Positions 16,870-24,711 of a DNA stretch of 64,000 bases are shown here, one piece after another (position 1 is the first letter of the stretch; each line of letters opens with the position of its first letter). The stretch lies in the NCBI GenBank assembly GCA_003223115.1, contig QHXW01000152.1, positions 1 to 64,000 on the forward strand. Reading direction: 5' to 3'. A model generated the notes under the pieces. It was not told the origin of the DNA and searched no databases. It saw only the letters and a program-made list of their open reading frames with translations. The DNA is from Acidobacteriota bacterium. GTDB lineage: Bacteria; Acidobacteriota; Terriglobia; Bryobacterales; Bryobacteraceae. A program made the translations under genes and the position numbers.

Positions 16870-17808
16870 TCAAGCGCTACTCTCACGGGCTTCCGCCAGC
16901 CGGGCTTCCAAGTCTTCCAGATTTTTCGTGAACAGTTCGAGCCCGGTATGTGCAGCGTAGCGCTTATGGAGAGACAAAACCTCGGCTGCATGCTGATTAG
17001 CCGATTCAAACATCTGCGCCTGGCTCAAGGGTTCACGCCATCCTAGCGCACGGCGGATTTCCTGCTGATCCAAATCATTCTTGGCTTCCCAGTGCCCTTC
17101 AAAGGTACTGCCGGGCGCAGCCATCTCGGCGAACCATGGTGTGCTTTCCTCGGGCCGACGTCCCTCTGCCGCGCCGCGCGGGCTCTGCTTCCAACCCAGG
17201 GTATACTGATCGTTGCCGCGCCGGACAAGAGTGGAAACCCGCAGCAGATATATTTTGAATCGAGAATGATCGACAGGCTGTGAATCGGCTACGGCGAAGC
17301 GCCGGGTACGGCTCGAACCTGCTGCGCCCAACAGATGGTCCTCCGCGCTTTCTCCCGGTCTACGCGATGGGCGCTCGCTCTGAGACCTCATCGCCAGATC
17401 GCGAAGGGTCGCATCTTTGAGACGGGCGAACAGCAGGCCGGTACGCAATGCGCCTTTGACTGCGGATCCCGGCAGATAAGGCCCCGAGACGCCTGAGGCG
17501 AACGTGGGGATGTTCAGGCTCTCGCCAGCGGCACGGTTCCAAAAGCCCGAATAAGCGGCGTTCTCGAACGGGATCCGCCGGCCGGCAAAATTCTGCGCGA
17601 AGCCTCCCCACGAAGCGAAATCGAGTTTCGTGGATTTCTTCAATTGACTCAGGTAGCTGTCGAGGCGCGGACCCTTCGAGAGAAGCCGGAAGATGCGCGT
17701 CTGGTCGAGAACGTTGACCTGATCCTTCCAAACCATGTAATCGATGGCTGAAAGACTGCGCCCGTCGCCAACCAGCACGGGGGTCAAGCAAGTAACGCGA
17801 TACTTCAT
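16870..17808 (-). CDS. csm5: Type III-A CRISPR RAMP protein Csm5, truncated by in-frame TGA
   Basis: Csm5 (Cas7 family) caps the crRNA 3' end of the Csm effector and helps recruit maturation nucleases. The 312-residue product starts with an RRM-like strand, MKYRVTCLTPVLVGDG, and contains the characteristic YLPGSAVKGALRTGLL (about residues 111-126), the Csm5 counterpart of the Csm3 PGSSLRGKLR loop. The usual C-terminal Gly-rich motif is missing because of the TGA at 16872-16870 and is found in the same frame beyond it. The ATG overlaps the csm4 stop by four bases. The truncated protein may still fold but lacks a conserved part. Confidence 0.85.
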   Translation of the reverse strand: MKYRVTCLTPVLVGDGRSLSAIDYMVWKDQVNVLDQTRIFRLLSKGPRLDSYLSQLKKSTKLDFASWGGFAQNFAGRRIPFENAAYSGFWNRAAGESLNIPTFASGVSGPYLPGSAVKGALRTGLLFARLKDATLRDLAMRSQSERPSRRPGESAEDHLLGAAGSSRTRRFAVADSQPVDHSRFKIYLLRVSTLVRRGNDQYTLGWKQSPRGAAEGRRPEESTPWFAEMAAPGSTFEGHWEAKNDLDQQEIRRALGWREPLSQAQMFESANQHAAEVLSLHKRYAAHTGLELFTKNLEDLEARLAEARESSA

Positions 17809-18893
17809 GCGACCGCCTGCCAGGGGATGGGAATAGCGAGCGCGAAGCCTGAGCGATAGACCGGATGCGGAAAGCCGTCGGGAGCCACGTCGGTAGCTGC
17901 GCCGCGTACTCCATCGCCGGCCAGCAGTACCGAACCCTCCGCGATCATGTTGACGGTTTTCTTCAGGTCGCCTGAGCGAGCCATGCTTTCAATACGCCCG
18001 CAGCGCGCCACCACGCAGTAGTTGCCGCGTTTCCAATCGACTGCATCATTTTCCCCGGGTGTGAACAGAGACAACAGCCAAAATGCCGAGGGCGACGGCG
18101 CGACGGCGGGAGACAGCTCAACTGGACCCCCTTGCTCCAGTTGCTGGTCAGGTTCCGCGGGGGGCGCGGGGCGCGAGGAGGCTTCGGGCAGAATCATCTC
18201 GGGCAGCAAGCCCTCGATAAATTCCGGTGTTTCTGACCGTCCCCAGCCCAGAGATCGTTCGCCGCCCAGCCCGGAATCCGCAAGCAGTCTCAACGCAGCG
18301 CGCACGCGCTCGTCCCAACGCTCCTTTTCCTTCTGGCCGGCAAATGCCACGACCGCCCACAGGCCAGCACCGGGGTGGAACTCGATGCAGGCCGTTGCGT
18401 GAGGCTCGACGCCCGCTCCCAAGCGGTCCACCGCGGCGCCGGCACGACTGCTGCTTCGAAAGGGACCCGGCCTGCCCGCCGGAACCAGACACTGGCTAGG
18501 TCCATCGATGGCCCAACCTTCTTCATCGAGAAGCTGCCCGCTGAATAGCCGTCCAACCAGGCCAAGCGGGATAAAGCGCGCATTTTTCCAGCGCACCTTC
18601 GTGGATGCGGGCGGAGGCCACACGCTGCGCGGCGGAATCACGAAGCCGATCTCATTTTGAAAAGGAAACAGCGAACTGAACCGCACGGCCGGTCCTTCGG
18701 GATTTCGGGCGGTCGCCGAAAGCCAGTCTTCCAGAAATCCAAGTATCGACATGGCGCCGGTAATGGCCGAATAGAGAGAGTCGCTGTGGTAGACCGAATC
18801 CACATCATGGCGCTCACCCGAATCCGGGCCAATGCGCCACGGGCCGGTCGGCCGGAGCTTGACTACCAGTCCAGGCTCGGGAGCTCGAGTCAT
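17805..18893 (-). CDS. csm4: Type III-A CRISPR RAMP protein Csm4
   Basis: Csm4 (Cas5 group) binds the crRNA 5' tag and contacts Cas10. I start at ATG 18893 (363 residues), which overlaps the csm3 stop as ATGA; the longer open frame to 19010 lies inside csm3. The family motif HSDSLYSAI lies at about residues 36-44, and the Gly-rich loop GLGGERSLGWGR at about 208-219. The C-terminal RAMP domain is preceded by a Pro/Glu-rich linker (about 230-270). Both neighbours overlap by four bases, so the module is translated as a unit. Confidence 0.9.
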   Translation of the reverse strand: MTRAPEPGLVVKLRPTGPWRIGPDSGERHDVDSVYHSDSLYSAITGAMSILGFLEDWLSATARNPEGPAVRFSSLFPFQNEIGFVIPPRSVWPPPASTKVRWKNARFIPLGLVGRLFSGQLLDEEGWAIDGPSQCLVPAGRPGPFRSSSRAGAAVDRLGAGVEPHATACIEFHPGAGLWAVVAFAGQKEKERWDERVRAALRLLADSGLGGERSLGWGRSETPEFIEGLLPEMILPEASSRPAPPAEPDQQLEQGGPVELSPAVAPSPSAFWLLSLFTPGENDAVDWKRGNYCVVARCGRIESMARSGDLKKTVNMIAEGSVLLAGDGVRGAATDVAPDGFPHPVYRSGFALAIPIPWQAVA

Positions 18894-19723
18894 TCCTTGA
18901 TGAAGGACGGACCGGTTTCGCCGAGACGTTTCTGGAGCGCGGTCGTATCTGCGCCGGCAATCAGCTCTTTGGGCGCAGCGCCGGCCGCGTAGTACTCGCG
19001 ATTGCGCCAAGTCAGCTTCAGATTACTGAACCGCACGCGGCCGCTGCCGCGCGAACCGCCGCCACCAAGGGCGTCATCCTCGAGCAGGCGCAACGCCTGA
19101 ACCAGATGTCCCACAAGCGCGCCGTCTTCATCGCACAGAATATCGAGAATGAAGCGCACCCGAAATCGTGCGCCCGCGGGCACGCGCTCGAGAGTTCGCG
19201 GATTTGCTTGCGAAGTGATTCGATCGATCGAATTTTCGCTTTTGACTTCCGTCAGCTCATCGTCCATGTTGTCGCGCATCTGCGGCGTAATACTTTCGGG
19301 ATCGAGCGGCGCGTCGTAAACCGCCAAACGTGCGGGCGTGGCGTTATGGCTTTCAAGCGGCTCACCCACCACGCGATCCATACGACCCGGATTGCGGCCG
19401 AAAAGCAGGCAGATCTCATCGTCCGGCCGGTCGCTTTGGTGAATTCGCACCTCCTGGCCCTTGCGGCGGGAAAGAAAGATCAGCTCGGAGGGTACCGCCA
19501 GGCCCAAGAATCCCTCGAGAAGCGCGCGAAGTTTTCCGCGCAGCGAGCTTCCCGGGATGTACGGCTGTCCGAACGCGTCTTTTACAACGGGATTATCGGA
19601 TCCGCCGATTTCGAGCGAACCCTTGCCCGCGCCGATGTGCAGGCCGGTCTCGCAATGCAAATCACCTTCCAGGATCAACTTCCCGATGAGTTTCAATTCT
19701 GTCTGCGTGCTGTGAGCGCTCAT
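18890..19723 (-). CDS. csm3: Type III-A CRISPR backbone ribonuclease Csm3 (Cas7)
   Basis: Csm3 forms the Csm filament along the crRNA and cuts target RNA every six nucleotides. The 277-residue protein aligns closely in motif order with Streptococcus thermophilus Csm3: ETGLHIGAG, then SDNPVVKD, then PYIPGSSLRGKLRALLEG, then VKSENSIDRITSQANPRTLERV, then GGGGSRGSGRV. The Asp43 in SDNPVVKD corresponds to the catalytic Asp33 of that enzyme, so target cleavage should be possible. An extra 25-30 residues at the C-terminus follow the core. This gene is the clearest evidence for subtype III-A. Confidence 0.94.
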   Translation of the reverse strand: MSAHSTQTELKLIGKLILEGDLHCETGLHIGAGKGSLEIGGSDNPVVKDAFGQPYIPGSSLRGKLRALLEGFLGLAVPSELIFLSRRKGQEVRIHQSDRPDDEICLLFGRNPGRMDRVVGEPLESHNATPARLAVYDAPLDPESITPQMRDNMDDELTEVKSENSIDRITSQANPRTLERVPAGARFRVRFILDILCDEDGALVGHLVQALRLLEDDALGGGGSRGSGRVRFSNLKLTWRNREYYAAGAAPKELIAGADTTALQKRLGETGPSFIKE

Positions 19724-19779
19724 GATTTGTTCGCGGTGGGACAGGCGTTGGAACCCGGCCGGATTAAAATATCTCGCTC

Positions 19780-20256
19780 CTATTCGTTATAGGCGATGAT
19801 CGCCTCAAAAAGATCTTTAAACCGTTCATAGCCCCGGCTGTCGTTCTTGCGTGTTACCTGCAACAGCAGACGCTCCATCTGGTCCAAGCTGCGCAGCGAG
19901 TGACGCGCGATGGTATATGCCAGGCGGGCGCGTAACATCACGAATTCATGCTGGCGCTCATTTTCAGGCGCCCGGTAGGCACGGCGCACGGCATTGTAGA
20001 GCCGGCGTAACTGGCTCTTGGTGGCCGAATCCATATCTCGCATGCGGCTGACAATGCCGTGGGCCTGGTTATCGAGATATAGGCTATCGCCGATCAACTT
20101 GTCGATGTCGATCTCGGGCGGACCTTCGGGGCGTGGGCGCCGGTCATCACCACGGTCTCCGCGCCGACCCTCGTCTCGCGGCCTACCCTCTTCTCTCGGC
20201 CGGCCTTCGCGTGGAGGCCTCGACTCGCGACATCTGGTTTCCTGCTCTTGTGGCAT
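19780..20256 (-). CDS. csm2: Type III-A CRISPR small subunit Csm2 with charged N-terminal tail
   Basis: Csm2 (Cas11) lines the inner side of the Csm filament and contacts the target RNA. The C-terminal 110 residues match the family: SQLRRLYNAVRRAYR, LRARLAYTIARHS and a terminal YERFKDLFEAIIAY. Residues 1-47 are unusual: an Arg/Glu/Asp/Pro-rich stretch with near-repeats of GRPREE, probably disordered. Typical Csm2 proteins are shorter and lack such a tail. It starts 6 bp after the cas10 stop and is followed by a 56-bp gap to csm3, the only real gap in the module. Confidence 0.88.
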   Translation of the reverse strand: MPQEQETRCRESRPPREGRPREEGRPRDEGRRGDRGDDRRPRPEGPPEIDIDKLIGDSLYLDNQAHGIVSRMRDMDSATKSQLRRLYNAVRRAYRAPENERQHEFVMLRARLAYTIARHSLRSLDQMERLLLQVTRKNDSRGYERFKDLFEAIIAYNE

Positions 20257-20262
20257 TCTGTG

Positions 20263-21756
20263 TTAAACCTCAGTGGCCAGCCTGGCCCATTCCAGCGCGA
20301 CCAAACCAGCCGGCCTCAACTTGGGTTGCGTCGCACCTGGTTTCACCGCCGCGGGTGCGGTCTTCCTTCCCATGATTTCACTCACCAGATGAGACCGCAG
20401 CTTCTGGAACTCCCGTTCCTTCGATCCGCCGAGCGCGCGTTGAAACTTGCGCTGAAATCGCCCCAAGCGGTTCACGGCTGCGTCGGGTTCCGAAGCTCCA
20501 GTGGACATCATCTCTCTTTGGTAAATGCCGCGCAGTTGGCCGATAAAGTGGCGTGAGGACCGGAACTCCTCGAGCATCTGCACAATGGTGTCCTTGATCT
20601 CGGCGGCATCACTCAGGCGTTTCCATTCCAGAATGCGGCCCAGCAAGAAGATGCAATCCTTGTCGGCGGATTTCGCCAGTTCGAGATGCCGGCCGGCTTC
20701 GAGGTACACCGGCCCCAGCTGCGCCTCCGGCTCCGGGGCCAGGGCCAGCGCCATCGAGATCGTCTTGGCTTCGGCGCCCGGAAAATCCTTCAAATTCTCT
20801 TCGGTGAAGCGATGGAAGAGCCGCTGGATTTCGCGGGCGAGCAGAATCAACGCATCCCAGGAGCCATACACGGCAAAATCATCGCCGCCAGAATAAAGTA
20901 TGGTCACCTTCCGCCAGAACTCCGGCATGGAGCACAAGACCTCGAGCTCGCCGGCAAAAAATTGTTTGTAAAGCACCGAGACCTGAACGTGTTCCTCAAT
21001 AGTTTGCACCCGGCGCAAACGAATGGCGAAGTGATCCACATCACCACGCAACACACCCCAGCAGGGTTTGCCCTGCGCCCGGTGCGCCAGAGTCTCGAGC
21101 CCTGCCGGAGATGATCCATCGTCACTCGGAGCGGCGTGGCGCGCCAGCGTAATGGCGTCCAATGAAAGGTTCGAAGAAACCGACCAGCTGTGCTTTCCCG
21201 AGCCCGGCTTCACCAATGCGGGTTCGGCCGGCGACCACCCGATTAAGGAGGCCTCGCGAACCTCCAGACCGAGCGCAGTGGCGAAGTAATAGTCAGCCGC
21301 CGTTTGCTGATCTCTTACGGAAGGATTGAACGGCTCGAAGGCTCGTGGCCCGGCTCCCTCGAGCGGCGTGTTGCGCTTGCGCTGCAGATCTTCGGTCAGC
21401 CGTTTACGCACTACGCTCCAGTCTCCGAGGTTTTCGGTGATGCCCCAGAGCAGCTTCAAATGGCCGTCGCTCAGTTCGCGCATCTGGCGTGCGGCGGCAA
21501 TCAGGAACTCCTCCGCGGCTGCTCGCGAGGCGCCCGGCAAAACCAGCAGGAACTGTCCGCCGCCACTCGAGCCCAACAGGATCTTTGCGAGCCCCAACTC
21601 AGCCAGCAGGACGCGTGGGAGCACTTCGGAGATGAGCGTCAGCCATTGCGATCGCCCGGCAAACAAATCCTCAGCGGCCGGTCCGGTTGTCCCGTGAGAC
21701 ACCAGGAACGGTTCGACACCCAGGATTTTGCCCTGCAGAAGGATCTGTTCGGACAT
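20263..21756 (-). CDS. cas10: Compact HD-less Cas10 (Csm1) of a type III-A CRISPR system
   Basis: Cas10 makes cyclic oligoadenylates when the complex binds target RNA, and in most type III-A systems also cuts ssDNA with an HD domain. This 497-residue protein starts directly with Palm1 (GSSGGGQFLLVLP, about residues 62-74). There is no N-terminal HD domain and no CxxC zinc ribbon. Palm2 is intact, with RGDVDHF (Asp239, Asp241) and YSGGDDFAVYGSWD (GGDD 290-293). The C-terminal helical domain is present. A TGA lies in frame three codons before the ATG, so there is no hidden upstream extension. Signalling by cyclic oligoadenylate is plausible; ssDNase activity is not. Confidence 0.92.
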   Translation of the reverse strand: MSEQILLQGKILGVEPFLVSHGTTGPAAEDLFAGRSQWLTLISEVLPRVLLAELGLAKILLGSSGGGQFLLVLPGASRAAAEEFLIAAARQMRELSDGHLKLLWGITENLGDWSVVRKRLTEDLQRKRNTPLEGAGPRAFEPFNPSVRDQQTAADYYFATALGLEVREASLIGWSPAEPALVKPGSGKHSWSVSSNLSLDAITLARHAAPSDDGSSPAGLETLAHRAQGKPCWGVLRGDVDHFAIRLRRVQTIEEHVQVSVLYKQFFAGELEVLCSMPEFWRKVTILYSGGDDFAVYGSWDALILLAREIQRLFHRFTEENLKDFPGAEAKTISMALALAPEPEAQLGPVYLEAGRHLELAKSADKDCIFLLGRILEWKRLSDAAEIKDTIVQMLEEFRSSRHFIGQLRGIYQREMMSTGASEPDAAVNRLGRFQRKFQRALGGSKEREFQKLRSHLVSEIMGRKTAPAAVKPGATQPKLRPAGLVALEWARLATEV

Positions 21757-21936
21757 TTGCGTTCAGGAACCCAGTGGAAATGGCCTAGTCTACCACAGGT
21801 GATTGCGGGGCTTTCAGCCACTCATGATCCGCGACGACCGCGATCGGGCCACGGCTGTTTATTGGCCCGATCAGCCGGACGACAGATCGTCGCATCCCAA
21901 ATCACGACGGTCGGCTCTCCGGCATAGAATGGCTCC

Positions 21937-22473
21937 ATGCCTGGCTCATCACTTCGCCTGTTGTTGTCTGCGCAACAGATCCAAGAGCGCGTTCAGAAAA
22001 TGGGAGAGCAAATCGATGCCGACTATCCCGACGGAACGCTGCACCTGGTCTGCATCCTCAAAGGAGGCTGCTTTTTTCTCGCCGACCTGGCGCGGGCCAT
22101 CCGCCGGGACGTGCTGATCGACTTCATCGGTATTTCCAGTTACGGCAAAGGAAAGATCACTTCCGGGGCAGTCAAGCTCACCAAGGATCTGGACAGTACC
22201 GTGGATGGCGCCGATATCCTGCTGGTCGAGGACATCGTGGACAGCGGCGTTACGCTGAACTATCTGGTGAATGTTCTTCAACAGCGCAAGCCCCGGTCCG
22301 TGCGTATTGCGGCTCTGCTCGACAAACCCGACCGCCGTGTCCGGGCGGTCAAAGCGGCTTACATCGGTTTCGAGATTCCGGACGAGTTCGTGGTGGGATA
22401 TGGACTGGATTTTGGCGAAAGATACCGGAATCTGAAAGATATCTGCGTGCTGGAGGAGGGCCACGCGGCCTGA
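21937..22473 (+). CDS. hpt: Hypoxanthine phosphoribosyltransferase
   Basis: Purine salvage enzyme converting hypoxanthine or guanine plus PRPP to IMP or GMP. The 178 residues contain the PRPP-binding loop VEDIVDSGVTL (about residues 106-116), the flexible loop region SSYGKGKITSG and the base-binding DEFVVGYGLDFGERYRNL near the C-terminus. All are intact. It is divergent from the cas10 operon, with a 180-bp spacer that must hold both promoters. Downstream, tatA has its own promoter. Confidence 0.94.
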   Translation: MPGSSLRLLLSAQQIQERVQKMGEQIDADYPDGTLHLVCILKGGCFFLADLARAIRRDVLIDFIGISSYGKGKITSGAVKLTKDLDSTVDGADILLVEDIVDSGVTLNYLVNVLQQRKPRSVRIAALLDKPDRRVRAVKAAYIGFEIPDEFVVGYGLDFGERYRNLKDICVLEEGHAA

Positions 22474-22507
22474 TCAGGAGCCCACCAGCGCCGTCTGAAA
22501 CCGCGGG

Positions 22508-22535
22508 TTGACCGCCATGGAGCCGGTGTTATCAT
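22508..22535 (+). promoter_or_regulatory. Candidate sigma-70 promoter of the tat operon
   Basis: TTGACC (22508-22513), a 16-bp spacer, then TATCAT (22530-22535), 45 bp before the tatA start. A strong ribosome binding site, GGAGGA, lies at 22565-22570, nine bases from the ATG. Confidence 0.5.
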
Positions 22536-22579
22536 CTAAGTGAGATCGAGACGGTTTCCAGGTTGGAGGATTTTGCAAA

Positions 22580-23077
22580 ATGGGTCCCCTAGGTTGGCAG
22601 GAAATGGTCGTCATCTTTCTCCTGGCGCTTATCCTTTTCGGACCGAAGAAACTTCCGGAACTGGGCAAGAATCTGGCGAAAGGGCTGGCCGAATTCCGCC
22701 GCGCTTCAAACGAATTGAAAGCCACGTTTGATCGCGAGATGAAAAGCCTGGAGCGGGAACACGAATCGTTGAAGCAAGCCACCAGCAGTTACACCAACGA
22801 AACATACAATTACGATTATTCTTCATACGACTCCGGCTCTTACGGGTACGGGTCGCACGATTCCACCGCGAACAATGCAGTAACCACCGCAAGCGCATCC
22901 GCACTTCAGGGCGCTGAATCAACGCCGGCGGCATTACCGGAAGGCACCGTGGCAAACGGGAGTCTTCCTGGGGCCGCAGCCGAAAATTCCATTCCAGCAC
23001 CGGTTGAACCGAAAGCTGCTGAAACACATCCTGAGCTGAATGGAACATCGACTGAGCATCAAATATTGAAGAGCTAA
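22580..23077 (+). CDS. tatA: Sec-independent translocase subunit TatA/TatB
   Basis: Single-span subunit of the twin-arginine translocase. Residues 1-22 form the membrane helix (WQEMVVIFLLALILFGP), followed by the hinge and the amphipathic helix KKLPELGKNLAKGLAEFRRASNELK, the TatA/TatB hallmark. The phenotype of the hinge (FGPKKLPELGK) fits both TatA and TatB; with only one copy here it may serve as a bifunctional TatA. The C-terminal 95 residues are low in complexity, first Tyr/Ser-rich (about 70-93), then Ala/Pro/Glu-rich. It is followed after one base by tatC. Confidence 0.88.
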   Translation: MGPLGWQEMVVIFLLALILFGPKKLPELGKNLAKGLAEFRRASNELKATFDREMKSLEREHESLKQATSSYTNETYNYDYSSYDSGSYGYGSHDSTANNAVTTASASALQGAESTPAALPEGTVANGSLPGAAAENSIPAPVEPKAAETHPELNGTSTEHQILKS

Positions 23078-23078
23078 A

Positions 23079-24314
23079 ATGGCTTCACCTGAAGATCCCA
23101 AAGGAGCTCGGGCTCCCGGTGGAGCGGATGTGTCTGCGCCTGAAGAGGCGAATCCGGAACACCGGCCCGGCGAAACGCAGCAGGAAACGCGCGTCAGTTA
23201 TAACCCTGTGACCGACGCGTCGCACGCCTACGACGGACCATACACGTACGGGGAGACCAGCTCGTCTGTCGAGACTCCTCCGGCGCCCACCACAACAGGG
23301 CAGCCAACGGAATCCGCCTCGACGGCGGTGACCACGCCTGGGGCCGCGACCGGAGGCGGCCGGGGAGGTTCTCCACCGCCTCCACCCTCGGGCGGAGATG
23401 GCGGAGACGGCGGTGACGACGAAGAGGGGATGCTCCGCATGTCTTTCCTGGAGCATTTGGAGGAACTGCGCAAGCGCATTCTGATGGCCCTGGCGGGCGT
23501 GGGCGTGGCGTTCGCCGTCAGCCTGACGTTCAGCGACAAGGTGTGGGCCATTGTCGCCGCTCCAGCCGTGGATGCGCTGCGGCAATTGGGCTACAAAGGG
23601 CCAAATGGCGGCCCTCCCGGCCTGACGCAGATTACCCCGATGGAAGTGTTCAACGTGGTTTGGGTGAAACTGCCCATACTGTCGGCGATATTCCTGTCCT
23701 CGCCCTGGATTCTCTACCAGGTCTGGGCATTTATCGCGCCGGGACTTTACAAACTCGAGCGCAAGTGGGCGGCGCCATTTGTAATCGGCTCAGCCGGCCT
23801 GTTCATCATCGGTGGACTCTTCGGCTATTTTGTCGCCTTCCGGTTCGGCTTGACGTTCTTACTGGGCCTGGGACGCGCCAATTACATCACACCGATGGTT
23901 TCGGTGACCGAGTATTTCGACTTGTTTGTCAACGTGATGCTGGGCATCGGCCTCATCTTCGAACTGCCGGTTCTCATCTTTTTCCTGACGTTGTTACATG
24001 TCGTCAGCCCGCGATTTCTGATCGGTCACAGCCGATACGCCATTCTGGGCATCGTGATCCTGGCGGCGGTGGTGACACCCACGCCGGACGTGTTCAACCT
24101 CATGCTGTTCGCCGTGCCTATGTGCGGGCTGTTCTATCTGGGCATCTTCGGCAGCTACTTACTTCAGTTACATCGCGAGAACCGGCGGTTCCCGTGGAGA
24201 AAAATATTGCCCTGGAGCGCGGCCATCCTGCTGTTGATTGCCGCCACGCTCTATATCGCGATCACGAGGTTTGGATATCATCTGGCGCCGCACGTGCCTT
24301 TTCTGACTCGTTAG
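23079..24314 (+). CDS. tatC: Sec-independent translocase TatC with long disordered N-terminal extension
   Basis: TatC is the membrane receptor for twin-arginine signal peptides. The canonical protein begins at Met121 with MSFLEHLEELRKRIL, followed by six membrane helices and PWILYQVWAFIAPGLY; VVTPTPDVFNL marks the periplasmic end. Ahead of it lie 120 residues rich in Pro, Gly, Thr, Glu and Asp (PPPPPSGGDGGDGGDDEEG near 99-117). The ATG at 23079 directly follows the tatA stop. Internal Met118 or Met121 could start a normal-length protein, so the extension needs proof, although the frame is open throughout. Confidence 0.9.
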   Translation: MASPEDPKGARAPGGADVSAPEEANPEHRPGETQQETRVSYNPVTDASHAYDGPYTYGETSSSVETPPAPTTTGQPTESASTAVTTPGAATGGGRGGSPPPPPSGGDGGDGGDDEEGMLRMSFLEHLEELRKRILMALAGVGVAFAVSLTFSDKVWAIVAAPAVDALRQLGYKGPNGGPPGLTQITPMEVFNVVWVKLPILSAIFLSSPWILYQVWAFIAPGLYKLERKWAAPFVIGSAGLFIIGGLFGYFVAFRFGLTFLLGLGRANYITPMVSVTEYFDLFVNVMLGIGLIFELPVLIFFLTLLHVVSPRFLIGHSRYAILGIVILAAVVTPTPDVFNLMLFAVPMCGLFYLGIFGSYLLQLHRENRRFPWRKILPWSAAILLLIAATLYIAITRFGYHLAPHVPFLTR

Positions 24315-24463
24315 CAGACCAATTGACGGAGGCCGGCCGGAATTGTGTGGTGCTGAAGCCCCCGTGCAACTCGATTTTTCAGGCACGATTCGGCTGGAAT
24401 CGAGACATGGATGTTGTAACATCGGGCCATGTCCATTCCGCGTTCTACCAGCGCAGGGGCACA

Positions 24464-24682
24464 GTGAATATCAATCGGGTGATTCGCGACCTCTACGAGG
24501 AGAAGACGCGGCTGGATCATGTGATCGCCTCTCTTGAGGAGGTGCAGCGGATCGCTGTCGCCAAGCAAGACCAGACTCCGCGGAAGAAACGCGGTAGAAA
24601 GTCAATGGATGGTCAGGCGCGGCAGGAGGTATCCGAGCGCATGAAGAAATATTGGGCTGCGCGGCGCGCCGGGCGTGCCTGA
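24464..24682 (+). CDS. Small basic protein with coiled coil and C-terminal KYW motif, unknown function
   Basis: A protein of about 72 residues. I prefer the GTG at 24464, with AGGGG five bases upstream; an ATG at 24407 would add 19 unconvincing residues. Residues 5-30 form a coiled coil (LYEEKTRLDHVIASLEEVQR), then a basic linker PRKKRGRK, then a helix ending in ERMKKYWAARRAGRA. This order matches the protein encoded at 7725-8006. Nucleic-acid binding is a guess from the charge. It follows tatC after 150 bp and is convergent with the ABC permease gene. Confidence 0.6.
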   Translation: MNINRVIRDLYEEKTRLDHVIASLEEVQRIAVAKQDQTPRKKRGRKSMDGQARQEVSERMKKYWAARRAGRA

Positions 24683-24711
24683 GAACTGAAGTCCAATTTC
24701 CAGTCCTACCC

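Noticed and set aside
15325-16870. Possible CRISPR array beside the csm genes
   Set aside because: No repeated unit of 25-40 bp with spacers can be seen here or on the other side (21757-21936).
23543-24406. Plus-strand frame of 380 codons running through tatC into the small KYW gene
   Set aside because: Only the last 72 codons are protein-like; the rest is an off-frame reading of tatC.
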